A stretch of 8,193 nucleotides of DNA. It comes from Candidatus Hydrogenedens sp. (GTDB lineage Bacteria > Hydrogenedentota > Hydrogenedentia > Hydrogenedentales > Hydrogenedentaceae). The position numbers and the translations under genes were made by a program. The stretch is from positions 1-8,193 of the forward strand of contig DAOSBX010000065.1 of assembly GCA_035361075.1 (NCBI GenBank). The letters are read 5' to 3'. Shown in pieces: positions 6,648-8,193 of the stretch (position 1 is its first letter; each line of letters begins with the position of its first letter). The notes beneath the pieces were generated by a model. The model was not told the origin of the DNA and made no database searches. It was given only the letters and a program-made list of their open reading frames with translations.

Positions 6648-8066
6648 ATGCTAAAGAAATCGTTATTCACAAGAACCATTGTCATTACATTTTCTTTGAT
6701 TGTATGCCACATCTCGGGATACTCATGGCAACACCACCCATTATTTACACGCGCAGTAATGGAAACGATGCCTGAGGTCGCAAATGCTTCCGCTGTACAG
6801 GCTGAATCATTAGAGAACTTCCTCATCGCAGAAGAGCAAGGATTAGCCCAAGTTTTAGCCAATGTCGAAGCGTGGGCACAGAAAAATGTCACTGCCTATG
6901 CACCTTGCCCAAATAATCTGGTCTTCACACCCACAGGAAGTGCACAAGACATTCGTCAACGCTTTTTCAACGCAATACGAATCAACCCCAACACAAAAAC
7001 ACCCCTTTATTACGTAGGATATGCAGACCAACCACCAGAAGGTAAAACACTTCTAAATATCAATGAAGTATGCATCCTGAGCAATACTAAAGAATTTGAA
7101 CTATTTTGTTTCATCGCACTTAACGAAGGTGAAGAAGTAATGCCTATAGATGTTTTAGCCTCCGCCTCAAATGAACCCGATTATGGTATAGATACAGGAC
7201 TATTCAAGGATAATCAAACTGAGGTCGGGGCTATATACGGATTTGGTGTCCAACCTTTCGGAAATCCAAATCTTGACTTCGGTTCCCAGGCACCATTCCA
7301 CATGGGCTTCTTCCATGAAAATCCTATTATAACACTCTTTGCACCCTTCCTCAAACAGTCATATACCGAGTATCGTATTTACCTTTATAAAGAACTTGCA
7401 AAATTTGCCTTTGCCACAGGACATAATTATTGGGGCTGGCGATTCTCTGGCTGGGGATTACATTACATAGGCGATTTGTCCATGCCATACCATACCACCG
7501 CACTCCCTGGCTATTCAGCACTGAGAATGCTCTGGATTTACCTGTTAGATATTTTAGGTTGGCACACCCCAAAAAATAATGCAGTCCAGCTCTCATCCAA
7601 CCGTCATTTAGCTATCGAAACATTCATGGGCAGACTATACCTTAATGCAATGCACTATCACGATGACCCTTTCCAAATCCTTGAAGGACTATCAAATGCT
7701 AAAATGCATAACAATATTAATAGTGGTTATAATAATAAATGCTGGTGGAGAAACCAATGTGTCCTTGAAGAAGGAAAAATCCCTGAATACAATGACAGTC
7801 TACCAAAAGATTGCCTTGCATGGCGTTCACATAACTGGTCAAAAACATTAGACCGACTGATTTCTAAAACCTTGCCTGATAGATTTGTTAATGACCCGAG
7901 TGTGGAATTAAACGACCTTGAAGAACGATATGACATTGTGGATATTACATTGTCAAATACCAAATTTGAAAAGGTTCGTGAATTAGTCGACACTGCCAAT
8001 GCTTCATTATCATTATTTAACTATTACGGCAAAAGCTACCTAAAAACAATCCTAAACCTCCCATAA
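6648..8066 (+). CDS. Secreted zinc-dependent phospholipase C / P1 nuclease-like protein
   Basis: A 472-residue exported protein. A signal peptide (MLKKSLF start, hydrophobic 10-20) ends at about GYS (24-26), leaving Trp27 as the first mature residue. In the zinc phospholipase C / S1-P1 nuclease fold the mature N-terminal Trp is a zinc ligand. Other ligand positions also fit: His29 or His30 in WQHHPLFTRAV, then HYIGDLSMPYH (272-282) with His272, Asp276 and His282 in the exact H-x3-D-x5-H spacing, and RHLAIE with His320 and Glu324 (H-x3-E, as in phospholipase C; P1 has Asp). The remaining Asp and His could be Asp178 in NEPD and His218 or His223. Family members hydrolyse phosphate esters in phospholipids or single-stranded nucleic acids; which applies here cannot be told. 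It is longer than the roughly 245-residue Bacillus cereus enzyme, mainly through extra sequence between residues 31 and 260. It is the last gene on this strand in view and probably has its own promoter. Confidence 0.75.
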   Translation: MLKKSLFTRTIVITFSLIVCHISGYSWQHHPLFTRAVMETMPEVANASAVQAESLENFLIAEEQGLAQVLANVEAWAQKNVTAYAPCPNNLVFTPTGSAQDIRQRFFNAIRINPNTKTPLYYVGYADQPPEGKTLLNINEVCILSNTKEFELFCFIALNEGEEVMPIDVLASASNEPDYGIDTGLFKDNQTEVGAIYGFGVQPFGNPNLDFGSQAPFHMGFFHENPIITLFAPFLKQSYTEYRIYLYKELAKFAFATGHNYWGWRFSGWGLHYIGDLSMPYHTTALPGYSALRMLWIYLLDILGWHTPKNNAVQLSSNRHLAIETFMGRLYLNAMHYHDDPFQILEGLSNAKMHNNINSGYNNKCWWRNQCVLEEGKIPEYNDSLPKDCLAWRSHNWSKTLDRLISKTLPDRFVNDPSVELNDLEERYDIVDITLSNTKFEKVRELVDTANASLSLFNYYGKSYLKTILNLP

Positions 8067-8133
8067 CAGATTAAAATCCAAAATTTATTATCCTAAACTA
8101 ACACGGCTATAAATGTCTTAAAATTATCCATTC

Positions 8134-8155
8134 CCAAAAAGTATCTACAGAACCA
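8134..8155 (-). repeat. Right copy of the window-flanking inverted repeat
   Basis: Read on the minus strand this gives tggttctgtagatac, identical to bases 1-15, and 21 of 22 positions match overall. The two copies point towards each other about 8.1 kb apart. It lies 67 bases beyond the stop codon of the phospholipase-like gene and just before a hairpin. Confidence 0.6.
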
Positions 8156-8157
8156 TG

Positions 8158-8179
8158 CGTTCGCACTAAAAAGTGAACG
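8158..8179. repeat. Imperfect hairpin beside the right repeat copy
   Basis: CGTTC (8158-8162) pairs with GAACG (8175-8179) and ACT (8165-8167) with AGT (8172-8174), around an AAAA loop and with a two-base GC bulge on the left arm. No T-run follows on either strand, so it is unlikely to be an intrinsic terminator. It may be part of the same dispersed repeat as 8134-8155; the matching part on the left would lie outside the window. Confidence 0.4.
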
Positions 8180-8193
8180 TGTGTAAGGGGATT

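Larger units (their letters stand above)
8067..8193. other. Non-coding right flank
   Basis: I see no coding frame in these 127 bases after the phospholipase-like gene, and no typical terminator. They hold the right copy of the flanking repeat and a small hairpin. The last bases contain TAAGGGG, which could be a ribosome binding site for a gene starting just beyond the window, but that cannot be confirmed. Confidence 0.5.

Noticed and set aside
8119..8130. DnaA box (TTATCCATT)
   Set aside because: The last bases deviate from the TTATCCACA consensus, it is a single copy, and no replication gene is near.
1..8155. Composite transposon bounded by the inverted repeats
   Set aside because: There is no transposase, integrase or resolvase between the repeats, and the cargo is ordinary metabolic and transport genes with similar base composition throughout.

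Overview
The window is AT-rich bacterial DNA read with the standard code. It carries five convincing genes in two divergent groups and no RNA genes, CRISPR array, transposase or integrase. The combination of a solute-binding protein fused to a MalF-type permease, an enlarged MalG-type permease, a secreted phospholipase-C-like protein and larBC suggests an uncultured, probably didermic lineage (Hydrogenedentota, Planctomycetota or a similar group). This placement is a guess from protein style, not a proven assignment.

Layout. Positions 1-161 are non-coding. The minus-strand pair larB (1419-2183) and larC (162-1355) encodes two of the three enzymes that build the nickel-pincer nucleotide cofactor of lactate-racemase-type enzymes. 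The third, larE, and a larA-type client are not in view. A divergent promoter region (2196-2335) separates this pair from the plus-strand transporter genes. The first (2336-4801) fuses a periplasmic sugar-type solute-binding protein, through a membrane anchor, to a MalF/UgpA-type permease. The second (4785-6476) overlaps it by 17 bases and encodes a MalG/UgpE-type permease with about 280 extra residues in its first extracytoplasmic loop. No ATPase gene is present, so a shared MsmX/UgpC-type ATPase elsewhere is presumed.

A 171-base intergenic region (6477-6647) follows. It holds two near-identical 16-base palindromes that each differ by one base from the ParB-binding parS consensus. The first also covers the weak -35 of a promoter with a perfect TATAAT. 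Downstream lies a secreted 472-residue protein (6648-8066). Its Trp after the signal peptide, H-x3-D-x5-H motif and later H-x3-E match the zinc-dependent phospholipase C / P1 nuclease fold.

A 15-base perfect (21 of 22 overall) inverted repeat lies at base 1 and at 8134-8155, so almost the whole window sits between two opposed copies of one sequence. The right copy is followed by a small hairpin. With no recombinase inside, these look like two copies of a dispersed repeat rather than transposon ends.

The most notable points are the paired parS-like sites, the architecture of the two permease genes, the phospholipase-C-like assignment and the flanking repeat.
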